From assembly GCF_963662255.1 (NCBI RefSeq), contig NC_085056.1, positions 11,186,123-11,250,122 of the forward strand: DNA of 64,000 bases, in the 5' to 3' direction. The notes under the pieces were generated by a model. The model saw only the letters and a program-made list of their open reading frames with translations, was not told the origin of the DNA and ran no database searches. A program made the position numbers and the translations under genes. Positions 1 to 14,000 of the stretch are shown in pieces. Within the stretch, counting starts at the first letter, position 1. Each line of letters begins with the position of its first letter. Origin of the DNA: Cinclus cinclus (Eukaryota > Chordata > Aves > Passeriformes > Cinclidae).

Positions 1-1548
1 AGAAGATAGACAAGGCCAATTATCCTGATTTAGCCACAAAAATAATGGACTTGAATGAAATTCCGAAGCCTGCTAATGGACCCTGGAAGTGATGGAGAAG
101 CTGAGGGGTTAGTGTGTCACTGCACATTGGCCTTTGCGCACACTGGTCAGCAGCAAGTACTGTGATCAACTCTCTGGTTTGCAAATTAATATCCTCTCCA
201 TATTGCATAGATTATCTCAATTTTTGTGACCTCTGCTGCAAGATGAGAAGCAGGGCTAGGGATTCAAATGACAATAGAAAAAAAAACCCAAACATCATGA
301 GAATGAAGTTAAGCAAAGAATCTCTTCAGAGGCTGTTCTGAAGCTGCATTACAAATTTACAGAGTTTTAAATCTATCTGAATAATTTTAGAGGCAAGCTT
401 GCTAATCTGATGTAGGAGGATGGAGCCAGGCTCTTCTTGGTAATGCCAAGCAATAAAAAGAGAAGCAACAGGCACAGACTGTTGCATGGGGAGTTCCACT
501 CATCTATAAGGAAGGACTTCACTGTGCAGTGACCAAACACTGGGACAGATTGTCCAAAGAGGGTGTGGAGTCTCCTTCCCTGGAGATAATTCATAGCAGT
601 CTTATTCCATGTGCTCCACACTATCTAAAATTCAGAGCTGTATGGTCCATGTCTCTCAAAAACCTGAATACAGAATAAGGAGTTAGGCCTTGGATCAAAC
701 AAATCACTCACTGGCAAAATCAATGCCTTAAATTTTTGGTGAAATTGGATTTAGATAACCAACTGCATATTAATAGGCAAAAACTTTTATATTCATCTGT
801 TTGGCAGTCATATAGATCTATATGAATACACAGCTTGGTGGGTAGAAACAGAAAAATAATTAAAAAACAATGAAGAATAAACTGGGAAATATTTTAAAGA
901 AAATTATCCTTTGATGCTAATTTTCTGTTTGTATAATCAAGGAAACAGGATGAGAAAATAGAAATGTGTGGTAACCACTAGCGCATAGGATTGTTTTTTC
1001 TTTTTTTTCATCAGTAAAATAGGTTGCTGATAGTTTGTCAATTTTCCTGGGAGAGAGCTTCCTGTGAAAGTATTTCTTTTCTGAAGCCAAGAAAATATAT
1101 GCTGGAAAATTACCTTGTTTATCTCTACTGATGTTGTCTGCCTAGTGAAAATGTTTTTAATTGCCCTTGCCTTCCAGAGAAGCATTTCTTATCATATCAC
1201 ATTATCATGTAATCTTCTAAGGCCTATAATGTGACATACGGGTTTATTAGTGGGTAACATCTGAAGTGACATAGTTTAAACTAAACATAGATCTAGTCAA
1301 GATGCCTGCAACCTTTAGGATCAACAGACATGATCGGTTTGAGAACTAATGATTCCTATTTTTAAAATGTACACAGCTATCCTCAGCAATATTCACACTT
1401 TGGTGTGGTCTTTTATCCCACTAAATCAAATCAAATTATAAATTACTGTAGTAATCACATAGAGGGTAAATTTTATACCACAATGGATTTTAATAATAGA
1501 TTTTTCTGTTTAAGGAAGTACCTTTAATCCAAACAAAAGAGTCTGCCT

Positions 1549-1578
1549 TAAAAAAAAAAAGAGAAAAGAAAAAAAAAA
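1549..1578 (+). repeat. A-rich tract
   Basis: A-runs separated by single or double G; low complexity. Confidence 0.9.
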
Positions 1579-4500
1579 GCTGTTTCATTTTATATTGGAA
1601 AAATACAATGTGACATCTGGAGAATAAATTGTTCAGTCAGCCAGAAATACGCCTTGTAAAAATTGCTTAGGTTTCTGTAACAAGATTATTTACTGCGACT
1701 GTTCACCTATAATACAGCACACTTCTGAAATGGACCTTTTATGAAACACATCAAGCACTGTGGAAATGTATTCAGTGAATTAATCTACAACACTACACAC
1801 TTTACAACACTTTTAGAACAGATTTTGAAACTCAGATCATCTAATGAGACAGAAAGTTTTTTCTTTATATTCATTCCAGTCACGTTTTACTCTAAACCCT
1901 CAGGGTATTTAACATAATGCAATAGTTTTTTTTAGAAAATACAGACAAACAAAATGTATTACTTTTCAGATGACTTGTGATCTCCGACTGTTCTCTGTGC
2001 ATATTTCCCCTGCATGTACATAAGGCAGATACCATGTCTATCTTTTGCTCTAGAGTTTTATAAATATTTGAGCACCTCAAAACATGTCAGTTTCTAATCA
2101 TAGTTTTGTGTAATTAATGGCAACATCTTGATTATGATCATACTAAAGCCAAGAAAGGGCCTGACACAGAGAGGGTGGCATTGATTTGCTTTGGCTCTAG
2201 GTGTCTCAAGTGAAGTAGCATGGAAAAATGGAAGCAGTAAAAAGGATGCATTTATGCCTTGTTTTAGGCCCTAGATATGCAAGGAGCTGCACATGTTCTG
2301 TAACAAGGTGATTTCTAGAGCTGAATAAAATCATTAGTAATGATTGGATGAAAGTTGATTCAGAAAATATCCAGATGGAGCAATGAAAAATTAAATTTTT
2401 CTACTGATATCTGTGAATAGCCAATATCTAAACCACAAGCAAAATGACAGTAATCTAACATGTATTTTTTTCCCTGTAAGATAGGTTACAGTGAAGTTGC
2501 AAGAATGTAGGGGGGAGTAATTTCTTGACATGCAATTCAGAAATGACTGCATTTGAATTGTGGGATAGATACTGAGACAGCAGCAGAAAACAATGGTCCA
2601 AAAAGCAAGAATCTTTCAACTTCTAAACACAGAAGTCAGTCTTTAATTGCTGTCTTGCCTGAAAGTATGAAAAGTATTCTGTTGACTGGCAAAAACATTG
2701 CATAAATCACATGTTGGAATGCTTGACTCGGACATTGCTGCTGTCATACATTGGCAAGTCAGGTTACCCCAGACCAGTGGTTCTTTTTCCTTCAGATGTC
2801 CATTATAAAAATGAGAATCAAGATCATGAAATTCCTTAACTGTCAATTGTCATTAAAGATGTAGGTGGTAAAAAAACCCGGCTGAATAATAAGAATGCAG
2901 CGCAAAAGCAAAAAGTGTATAAATATCCACTTATTTTTTAGCTTAGATTCTCCTCTCTTCCAGCAGCATGTTTTATAGGAGTGTCTCAGCACAGGTAAAC
3001 TGGAGATTTACCTCCATGTTTTGGGGTAAGCATTCAAGCCTGCCCACGTTTCCTGCCAGTTTGTGTTGCTTATTATGAATAGAAGTCCAAAAAACCCACC
3101 AATTTTATAACATAGGATATTAACTTGGAAATTGCTGCTCTGGACTGCAATTGATTTCAGTGCTTTATACCAAGTTATTACATTTCCTTTGTTGCAAGAT
3201 AATGGTACCATATGGAGAAGGCTAAAATTCACTGGCCAGAGGAAATGACCAGTCCTTGAATTCTTATGCCACTGACTCAGAGATTGGTCTGAGAACTTGA
3301 GTTTCATCTTGTTAGTCTGATATCTATCTTCATTATGGATTTTACAATATTTTGAATATCTAACCTGCTGTATTAGTGGTTTTGCTTTTAGTTATATTAA
3401 AATAAACCTTTATTAAGAAAAAATAAGTAATTTATACAATCATGGAGTATCGAGAGCTATTGTCTGTCACAAGTTGCTACCTGTCATCTCGCTTTCAAAG
3501 ATATTTCTTCACGTTTCTTCTGTGCTTTGCCACTTAAAATTAAACCATTCCAAGATTGTGAAGTATTTTTCTTCAGAAGCCTTCTGATGTTGTCATTTTT
3601 GTATCTTCAGATGTGTAATTTTTGCAGTTTCATGTTTCCTGCAGATTTCATTCTTTGCAGAATGATTCATTAATTTGCTGGAAGCAGTGTCTAGTGTATG
3701 TTTACTTCTTCAGCCACGAGAATATGCATGCATCAGAAGTCATACTGTTTTCTGTAACAGCCTCTGGTTTCTTTGTTCTTAAAAATGTCGCAATTTATCT
3801 CAAATACTGTTACAATGTTCCTTTTATTTTCCACCTTTATTTTCCTTGATGACTTTTATCCTCTACTCCCTTTTGCAGTATTGGTACTTTATTTGTCTTA
3901 TTTTTTGGTTTTGATTATGTTTTCATTCATGTCTTCGATTTTACCATATAAAAATTACTTTGAGTTTATTGTTAGCAGAGATATATATGGAGAACTTAGA
4001 CTGACATATACTGTGGGCAATTATGAATGGAAATGAAAGGCATATTATGTGCTACACAGTGTATAGCTGAACAGACTAAAAAAAGAAATAAATTGTAAAA
4101 AGTAAAGCTGTTGCCTTACTGAATACCTGCTTTTATTGTCAGGTAGCAAATAGACAACTGAATCAATCAGGGAGAAGAGTAGCACCTCTACATGTAGAAG
4201 TTCCATTGCATTCCTTCACTTTCCAGACGAAGTTTCCTCAAGGACTATTGTGTTCCTCAGCTTTTATGCCCCAAGTGGTTGGTGTTGCTTGGTGTAATTC
4301 TGAGAATTGTGTGAATAAACTGAGAAACTCCTTGCATATAGGAGACAAAACAATGTAAAATATTATTCTCCTATGGTTTAAAGTTCCCCTGATTTTAAAT
4401 TTGATTTTTTCATTGATATGGGAATCTGACTCCCTTATAAAACACCTGTCAAGAGCTCCCCCTATCCTGGCCCTGTTCCTCTGTGTCTGTGATATGTTGA

Positions 4501-5960
4501 AGGCAAGAAAGCCAGCCATCTAGGAAATAGCAGCTATTCCTAAGTGATGGGAGAGGTAGCTAGACAAGGCCTTTGCCTTCCACCAATCTAGATAGTTTTA
4601 ACTGCTTCTCAGGCTCAAGTAAATCAGTTGTTTAAATGTATTATCAGCAAAATAAATATGAAATACAGTAGTACTGGGCAGAGAGAAAACAAGGAGGTAA
4701 GTAGGGCTCCAGATATTCCCGATGTGCTGCTAAAAAAAAACTAAACCAGATACAGAATGTGTGTATATATCACAATAAGAAATAGAATTCAAAGGGAATT
4801 TAAGCTAACTTCTTTTGTTATGAAAAGTGACAAGGCTTCTTTTATGAAAATACCACTGAAAAAACTTTTTCCCTCTGCACATTCTACAGACGGAATGCAG
4901 GAATATGAATTTTCTTGTGGATTCATGGTTATAGCATTAGACAGACTTTAAAACTTCCAGAGATTTTTTCTGTTCAGTTATAATCCTGCGCTGAAGTGAT
5001 AATATTATTCTTTCTGTACTCAGTAATCCTTGGTCAGCTACTTGGGTTTACAATATCATTAACTTTTTCAAGCCGAATCCCAATATTAAAGTAAAAATCT
5101 ACAGTAAAAGGATGTGAAATAAATAAGCTTCTGCTCTATAAAACTTCATATAAACTACATGCAATAAGCTACTACTATCATAGTAGCTATATAATAAAGT
5201 ATACTGTAAATCCCTACATAGCAAATAAGGACTACAGAAATGGAAAAATTCAAGTATAATACATAAAATACAAAAATACGTATATTCTAGTATTAAAATT
5301 ACTCTTGGTTCATAATAGATATTCTTTAAGCCTGCACAACTGCTATCCATATAAATTGCAGAAAACCAGCCCAAATTCTGGAGGAATGTACTGTCTGGCT
5401 GTAGCAGTAGTGTAAAATGTTTAAGTGCTTTAGAGCCACTCTGTGTTTCATGACCCCACCCTGCCCTCTTCGGTAGATCCTTAAATCATTATGGTTGCAG
5501 ATGTCAAGGGAAGAGGCAGGTTGTGCTAATCTCCTGTTCCAGTGCTGTAACACCACTATTTAACACAGCCCTTTGGCCCTTTCCTCTTTGTAAAGCACAA
5601 CTCTGGTATTCCTAATTCCCAGAGTGTTTGAAGGGAAGAGGATGCACTGCTGTGAGGAAGGCACTTGGTGTGTTCCCTCTGTTACACCCCTGAGCTGACA
5701 CCTCTCCTTTGCTGCATGGCTGGGAACAGGAGGGTCATGCAACTCTTTTAATTTTAGCCTTATCCTTCCTCAGCCACATCTTCCTTCCCAGCTCATTCTG
5801 TGAACCAGTGAGTGCGATCTCCTGTTTTCGGGAAGGCAAAGGAGGGCTTGGGAACAGCAGAAAGAAGTCTCCTTACTTGACCAAAACATTGCTGTGGTCT
5901 GGCTGTGTGGCAGCTCCATGAAATATCTCATGGAGGCTGTACCAACTCGGAGGGTGTGCT

Positions 5961-5984
5961 GAGGTAAATAATGAGGTAAATAAT
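5961..5984 (+). repeat. Perfect 12-bp tandem duplication
   Basis: GAGGTAAATAAT occurs twice head to tail, followed by an A-run. Confidence 0.9.
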
Positions 5985-8559
5985 AAAAAAAGGCATTAGA
6001 CTCAGGTTCATAGAAAATGAGGGGTTTGGCTTGGAATAATGAAATTATTTGGACTAGACTAGTTTTGTGGAATGTGCGGTGCAAATCTTCATTTGCAGGA
6101 AATGCACCTGTGCTGGAATTATTATAGCTGATAATTAAAGAGTGCATTTGGGAATAATGTGTTTAAACTGGTGAAAGAATGAAAAATGTGTAGTTTTTAA
6201 GGGAAAAAAAAAAGCTTTCTCCAAGCAGTAGTGTATCCATTCATTTCTCTAGTAGTTCAGCTACATCACTGTAAAGAGTTTTTTTCTGTTAGATTCAAAA
6301 ACCTGAAGGATGCAGAGAAAAACTGTTAGCTGAAAAACTGTCAAATGTGCATAATTTCCCTGCTGAGGTTTTTATCTCCATAAAAACTTTTCCCTGATAT
6401 AATTGGAAAAATTCTTTTATTTCTTATGTTCGTAACATGAGTGATGACTACATAAGGTTTATTAGCATGATGAATGTTAGTATTAGGTAACTTATTTCTG
6501 ATAAATGAAAATCAATCCAGTAGATGAAAGAAAAAACAGTACAACACCAAAAACTAATATTACAGCTTGTTTTATAGCTCTTCCAAAAAAAAGCCTAGTC
6601 AGGAATTCTGCCTATGTCTGCATATAAAAAAATGGACTAATTTTATAAATTGTATATTTCACATGATAGTTAAACAAGTTAAATTTTTTCCCTAGTTTCT
6701 GCAAGGTATACTGGCAGGAATAAAAGTTGGAAGTGAAACTCCCAGTCTGCAAATGCTGTCAGTTTTCAGTTATTAAAGGTATTTTTACTTAAATTCTTAC
6801 TTCAGAGTTTTTTAAGTTTGTCTTGCAATAAAGCCTTTGCACCTCTGTATCTTCCACGTGTTTACCAGGTTGATCTAAAATCACAGAGCTCTTTTTTTCT
6901 ACTGTGCTTCCCCTCTGTTTGAGGCAGTTTAATGAATGCAGTTGCTCTCTAGACATTTTGGTACCTATCATCTACAGAATAATTTGCAATATTATTTCAT
7001 ATTTTAAATAATGTTCCCTTGTTCAGAAACCTACTACTCTAATAATTTCTTGATTGACTAGTATTGAAATACTATAGATCTCTGGCACAATGTAAATTAG
7101 TATTTTATATCTGATGCCACATTGCAAAATATTAGCATTCAGATTAAAAACAACTGCACTCTGCCAAGAAAAGATAGATTTAGGGCCAAAGCATTTGGAT
7201 TTTGAAATACATTTATGCTTATTTTTTAAAGCATTTCAATTTTGGGAAAATGAAATTGAGGGTAAGCTTTTTGCCTGGTACTGTGTACGTTAGGGGTTTA
7301 CCCAAGGGGATAAATCCAAGCCATGAAGTTAATTTAGCTTCAGTACCAGACAAAAATCTCTTGGCTCACACAAGCAATGCTAAAGGTTGAGAACAGCTGC
7401 AGATCTCTTAAAATCATGCTTTTTCTGCAAAACCAATTTTTGTATTTCTATATGCACCATCTATTTATAAACATTTCTATGGCTATGTAGCTTCCTCTTT
7501 ACAAATGGGTTATTTTAGTACACATTTGATCCACATTGAATTTATTCAGATTGTTTCAAGGTCAGGATGAAATTTAAAAAGGAAAATGTCTAGAGAGAGT
7601 GTATTTTTCTTAGATGTTATTTCAAAAGGTGATCTTTCATAGGAAGTGTTTTGAAATATTATCTGTACATAACTCACAATGTTGAAAAATACTTTTATAT
7701 TAAGCAGTTTAGGTTTTGCTTTGAAAGGAAAGCTGAATTCTGAATTAATTTCTTATTTATTTTTTTCTATTTTTTTGATAGAAAAAGCTGAGTTGATAAA
7801 AGCAAAACTGTTTCTTCAGTATTCATTTTTGCAAACACTACTAAGCAGAATCTTCTTTTGTTTTATAGAATTAAAATAATGTTGTTAAAGGCAGAGAAAC
7901 AAGTATAAGGAACAAAAAAGTTGCAACCTGTTTACTCTGTTTTTTTTTTCTTTTTCTCAAAATGAACTAAATAGATGTTAGTTGCATAGAAAATAACTTT
8001 CAAATAGAAATAATTGTCCTTACTGACTAGAAGTTTGAAACATCTATAGGAAGCTTCTGCCAGTATCTCAAAATGCTTTAGTGTATGAATTTTCCAGAAA
8101 ATATATATTTGTCTAAGGATTTGAAGCTTAAAGATTAAAATCTAAAACTACTAATGGCATTTGTTTATACATGTTTTATAAATTAGCATGTGAAGCTTTT
8201 GTGGCAACTAAGAAATGCCTACTTCTCACAAATGTCTTATTTAAATGTAATTTGGTGTGTGAGCTCCTGCTGGTTCTGCTTTTCAGCACAAAGTTCCTAT
8301 AAACGTTCTAGCCTATACCTCAAATATGTTTTGTGCTAACAAAATTTGTATATAAAATTCCACATACCACCTTGATATCACATTGCAGGAGGCAATTTGT
8401 CTTCTGAAGTTTTCCAAGTGTTTATGCTGAATTCTGCCAGCTTCATGCAAGTCGTGATTGTTGGGAAAATGAAGGAGCAATATGTTCTGATCTGTTGAGC
8501 TTCATAGATTTTTTTGGGGTAGACTTTTATTTTTACTTTTGCTCTCCCAAATGGATTGG

Positions 8560-8594
8560 TTTATTTTGTTTTATTTTGTTTTGTTTTGTTTTGT
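8560..8594 (+). repeat. (TTTTG)n/(TTTTA) microsatellite
   Basis: TTATTTTGTT units followed by (TTTTG)4. Confidence 0.92.
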
Positions 8595-10971
8595 CAATTG
8601 AGTTAGTTCAGACAGAAACTGCTAGTTTGGGGTTCAAGTTTACATTCACCTTGGTGGCTGATGCCAGTAGGATTGAGGAGTGTGTGGTAGCAGCCCAGCA
8701 CAAGTGTTTCCAAATACTCAGTCCTACAAACAAATACTACTAATTCAGAAATGTTAATAGCTACAGCCTCCCTGGTGGGGCTGGAGAAATAGTAAATGGC
8801 TTATTCTTCATATAGACATCAGATGATAAGTTGCCCATAAATTTAGTTGAACAATTGTAGCAACACTTGTGTACTTCATGCCTGTGGTGTACTTTTACCC
8901 CTTTCTGTCCTTGGGCACAGGGTCAGTGTGAGTGACACCACGGCTCTTCATCACCAATTTCTATTAGCATGCTATTAGTATTAATAAATTAGTAAATCAG
9001 ATAGAGTGCCAAATGTAGTGGAGGCTTGCATGCTCCAGTTCTAAAACATCATTCCTGAGAGAAAGTGTCCCACAGCAGCAGATATCCCAGGATCACACAC
9101 TAGAGGCTGGGTGATAGTGAGGCTTGGTGTTATCACCTGCTTGGCTTCTCTTAGGTGTGGAGATATCCTGGCACCTGTCTTTTCACAGCTCCATGATTTG
9201 CTTCCCATCGTGTCATGATAACACATTTCCTCTGCTCCTGCATATAATTAGCTTTACTAGTATTAGAAGTTCCCCAGTGTAAAACATCAAGTAGAAACAC
9301 CCATATTGTGTTAACGTCAATCTAGAAAAAATGTTTCTTGCAACTCTTGCTTAATTTTTGAGGTGGTTTTTGCTGATAATTTACAGCCACCACCATGATT
9401 CTGTGATCCCTCCCCTTTACACAAACACACAATGCATACACCCACATGTTTTTCCCTCTCAGTTGACAGGGAGCATAGTTTTGACTCTGAAAATCCATTT
9501 AGATATAAACTACAGAGCACTGTTCTATTAAGAGCCATCCTGGTAACACTGAGCGAATTAAAAATTCATTCAAGCATTCATTTTAAGAGGGTGTTTAATT
9601 AGCTAATCTTACATTATTAGTTATCAAAACAGATAGAGTATGTGTATTCATTCATAACTACAGAATTACTGTATTTTGCCTTCTCTTTGTCAGTTATTAA
9701 TTTTGAGATAACAGGTCAATGAAGGGATAAAAGATATTTTTTAAAAGATTGTTTTTAGAAATGCATAGTAAATTTTTTTCCCCTGAATTTTTTAAAATTA
9801 TGTTTAGTGCAAAATCACATATATTTCTTGCCCTCAGACACCCTAGTTTACCACCCCAGCATTTCAGTTGTCTCAATTTAAGTGCCTGGGCAATTTTAAA
9901 TCTTGCTACATTCAAAATCCACAGTGCCCTTGAGAGTCTGTCCGTGTTTTTGATTTTCTTTTAATATTTTAGGTAGTAATTTGAATTAACTGTTCTTTTA
10001 AGTGGCAGATCTTAAGTCCAGAACTTCAGGTTTGGTCAGAAAGCTCCTTCTCCCTGGATTCTGTGTGATAATCCCAAAGAAAAACTGGCTGGCAGAGTTA
10101 ATGTCAACCTGGGCATGCCAGTCTGTGAGCATGCAGCCATGTCGTGACTTTCAACAACTCAAGCTTCAATTTTGTTTTATTTATCAATTCTACCAGGAGG
10201 CAAATTCACTCCAGCACAATGGGCACAGTTGCACTGACATATTTCCTAAATCATTAGGACTCGTGGACAATTAAGTCAATATTGTATTGAAAAATACTAT
10301 TCTTTTTAAGCTGAGATCCTATAACCTATAATCATCTACAGAATTTTGAAGCCAGAGAAGCAGACAAAATTGGTAGCAGTAAAAATAAAGTAAGAACTTT
10401 CTTTTAGAATGGTAATTATACTTCATAATTCCACTTCTACAGTAGTTGCAGTGAAACAGTTTTAAAATATTGTGGGAAGGTTAAGTATTTAAGATATCCT
10501 AACAGTTCAATAAATGATACCCAAGAAAAAGAAAATGTAGGAAATATGTTTTCCGGACTTGGCCCCTTTCTCTTAAATTCCACAAAGAGCACCACTGTTA
10601 GAATGGAAAATGAGTATTTGCTTTGGAAAATTGCTTGCTTTTTGAATAAGTGATGTTGTTCAGGGTAGAATGGAATAACCTACCTCATAAATTAATGCTG
10701 TTAAAATGAATACTTGATATGAATCCTGGGGAATGTTCTATGCCATCAGTGTTTGGAAAAAGCAGGAGCTGTGCAGAAGCCAAACCAATTTGCATTGCTT
10801 GAAAACACATAGGTTTCCCACTACTGATGAATTAACAAACACTTTGGATCAGCTCCATCTTGTAGTGTTGTTAACGTTTACCTAGAAAAGCAATAATGTG
10901 AGAAGGTACAGAATGTGATTTGGAAGTAAATCAATACTGAAGTTCAATGAAGAATTGTAAGTTAGAAGAGC

Positions 10972-11003
<32 letters not shown>

Positions 11004-11012
11004 AAGAAAAAC
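10972..11012 (+). repeat. Poly-A tract, interrupted
   Basis: A19, G, A14, G and then further A. No retroposon body was recognised upstream. Confidence 0.97.
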
Positions 11013-14000
11013 AAATTCCGTGGACCTAAACACCTGATGTACATCACTGAGCATAGGTCAGCAAAAGTTGTCTAACAGACAATTTCTGTATAATTGTGAG
11101 GAGAAGTTTATTTTGGTTTGGAAAATTCTATATTCCTCCTAGGCCAAACTGTCAGTTTTGGATGCCCTTGCAATTTTTAACTATTTTCCTTTTTCTTCTG
11201 ATTCCATTCCATTTCATTTATTTCTCAGGCTGTTCTTTTGCCATTGCCTCCATAAATGGCTCACTTCTTCCCAGTAACTGAAATACTCTGATTTAAACTT
11301 TTCTGTGTTTTGTGATAAATCATTCAAGCAGCTACTTACTGCTTTTTCCTATAATAATTAGTGTTTTATTTTCCCACTCAGGAAAGAAATATTCTCTTTA
11401 AGTTAACCACTGCAATATGTGTATATTGCTGTTTCAGAATTGGCCAAACAGCATTCCTGAGCACCACTACTGCTGAAAAAGAGACAGGTCAAGTGACCTC
11501 CCTGGGCACTGTGATAACATTTAGGAAGGAAATGTAACAGACCTTTGTTCTCCATGTGCAGGATCACATTTTTTGCAGTTTTTAAACAAAGCAGTCACTG
11601 TACTCTCTAGTATGAAAACTGTTATATTGGATTGTTCCATGATCAGCATTTAAAAATTATCTGATGACACTAAAAGTAGCCAATAAAGATGGGGGAGGCA
11701 AAAAAATCTCTGCAAGCTTCTTCCTTATGGAACCTCTCCTCAGCTGTGGCTGTAAAACTCAAGGAGGAGTGACTGGGAAGTCCCTTAGTTTGCTCCCTGA
11801 GTTATCCCCTTCCCTTCAACTCCCTGACCTCCAACTTGTCTTTATTCCCTGGGCTCTGTAAACTCATACTTTCAGCTTTATAACCACGAAGAGTAATGTT
11901 TGAAACTACAAGTATATGGCAATTACTGTAGTGAAGGAGAGCTCTAGTTTTGCTGTCCAGCATTCTGACTAATAGGGGTCATCTGTGAAGTGCTCATTAA
12001 GTTTGTCTTAATATCTAAAACCCAGAGTTTTAAACCACTTGAAATAATTCTTTGTCAGCATTAAGTAAAATTCTTTGTTTCAACCACAGTGTATCTCAAG
12101 AATTTATCTATGTGAAATCTATTCCCTGTGTGTATCTTGCTTAATTTATGGCCTTAGCAAAATGCCATGGTAAGGAGTCCCAAAATCTAATTATGTGTTG
12201 TGTGAGAAAAATTATTTTCCTTTTATCAGTTCCTAATTTGCCCCACTTCAATTTAATAACTAACTCATTTTGTTGTATTATGGAAGAGAAGAAGAAAAGC
12301 TCCCAGTTGACCTTCTTTATAGCTTTCATTATTTCTTAATACACTTTTTGTCATGCCTGTTCCTATTTGTCTTCTTTTCAAGAAAATAAACAAAATAAGT
12401 TTAAAAAGCAATTTATCCTTATCTAAGAGGTTTTTATTTTTCCTTCTATCATACTTGTCTGCTTCTGTGAACCCCATTTCTTCAATATCCCTCATGAGAT
12501 GCAGAAAATCTCCAGGTGTTTTAATCCACATTGTTTCAGTCTTTTCCTTATATAGTAAAACTTTTTTTTCTTTTTATGAGCTCTCATTCTGCTGCAGGCC
12601 ATGCTTCAGGTCTTCACAATATTGGTTGAATGCCTTTCCTGGATTATATCAGCTCAGAACTTGCTAAGATGAATGACTAATTGCCATTGCCTCTCCAATG
12701 TGCATTAATTTTCATTCATCAATATTGAATTTTTTTGCAGGCTTTGACCTACATTATTAAGCCATTTGAAAGACACCAATAGCTCTACCAAACACCAGAT
12801 TTTGTCATCTTTGAGCAGTAGTAATGTTTTGTAAAAATAAGAAGACAGATTTGAAGCCTGACACAATTATGAAAAATTCCCCATTCTTTTATAACTGTTT
12901 AACTGAGACACAGAATTAATATATTTTCTGGGATTTGGACACCTGCATTCTGGGACTAAGAGAAAGGGCTTGCTCTGGCCTTATAGTGATGAGATCCAGT
13001 CTGGGCTTTCCAATCCTGTTTGGTTTACTCAGAGGGGACTCCAGGTTTCTAAACAACCATCTACTGCCATGACCTCAGGATTTCACTGTACCAGGATTAC
13101 ACTGGAATGGCAGATTAGACTCAATCTCTGAACTGTATGTAATGTAAATGAGCTATTGGAAGGTAATGATTTACTGCACATGCCACCACATTTCTGTATT
13201 CCTTACCCCCAGCACAATGGCTGACAAATTTTACTCTAAAGCCCTGGGAAGCAGAACTGGAAATTTTGTGTTGAGCTTTGAGTGTGTCCTGATTAAGGGC
13301 CCTGTCTGAGTTCGACATCCTCTGCCATTGCTCCTGTGCTCTGCATTTGAGGTGCCAGGGGAAGGGTGCCAGGGTGTCTTCATCACGATGGTAGAAATTT
13401 GCTAGAGCTCAGCAAGAAGGCACTGAACTGCTTGCAAGTAGTCTAAGAGCAACTTCCTTGTTCATATTTCATGTGACACATAGATTACCTTCTTGACTAC
13501 TTGTATTTCCTAGGTCTAAATGCTGCGCTATTTATCTGATGCGCATCTTAGTCAGGATTCAGCATAATTCTTATGAATTGATTTAACAATCTTTGTCATG
13601 TAGCTATTGAACTAAAGAAGTTTAAATCTATCTGTCAGTGAGCTGCACTGTTCCTTATCACTTAGAAATTTTCTCTTCACCTTCCTCGACTCTCTAGTGT
13701 CACTGGTGCATTTTTGGCACTAAATCTGGCCCTGCTGCTCCCTCGACAGCCTCATTAACTTTACCCTGAGGTGTGGATTTTTGTTAGTAGCCTTTTCTGA
13801 ACCCAATCTCACCAGTAGATCAATTGTAATTGTGCTCTGAAATGGTGCTTGTTGTGATTATTAAAGCTGGAGTATTTATCCATTTGGTTTTAGGGACTTG
13901 GGTGCAAGTAGTACTTGTTCCTCCTGCTTTACAACCTCCTGACATAAGCAGTTATTTTTAGGTGTGTAACTTAGGTTGTGCTGTATAAGAACTGCTTACA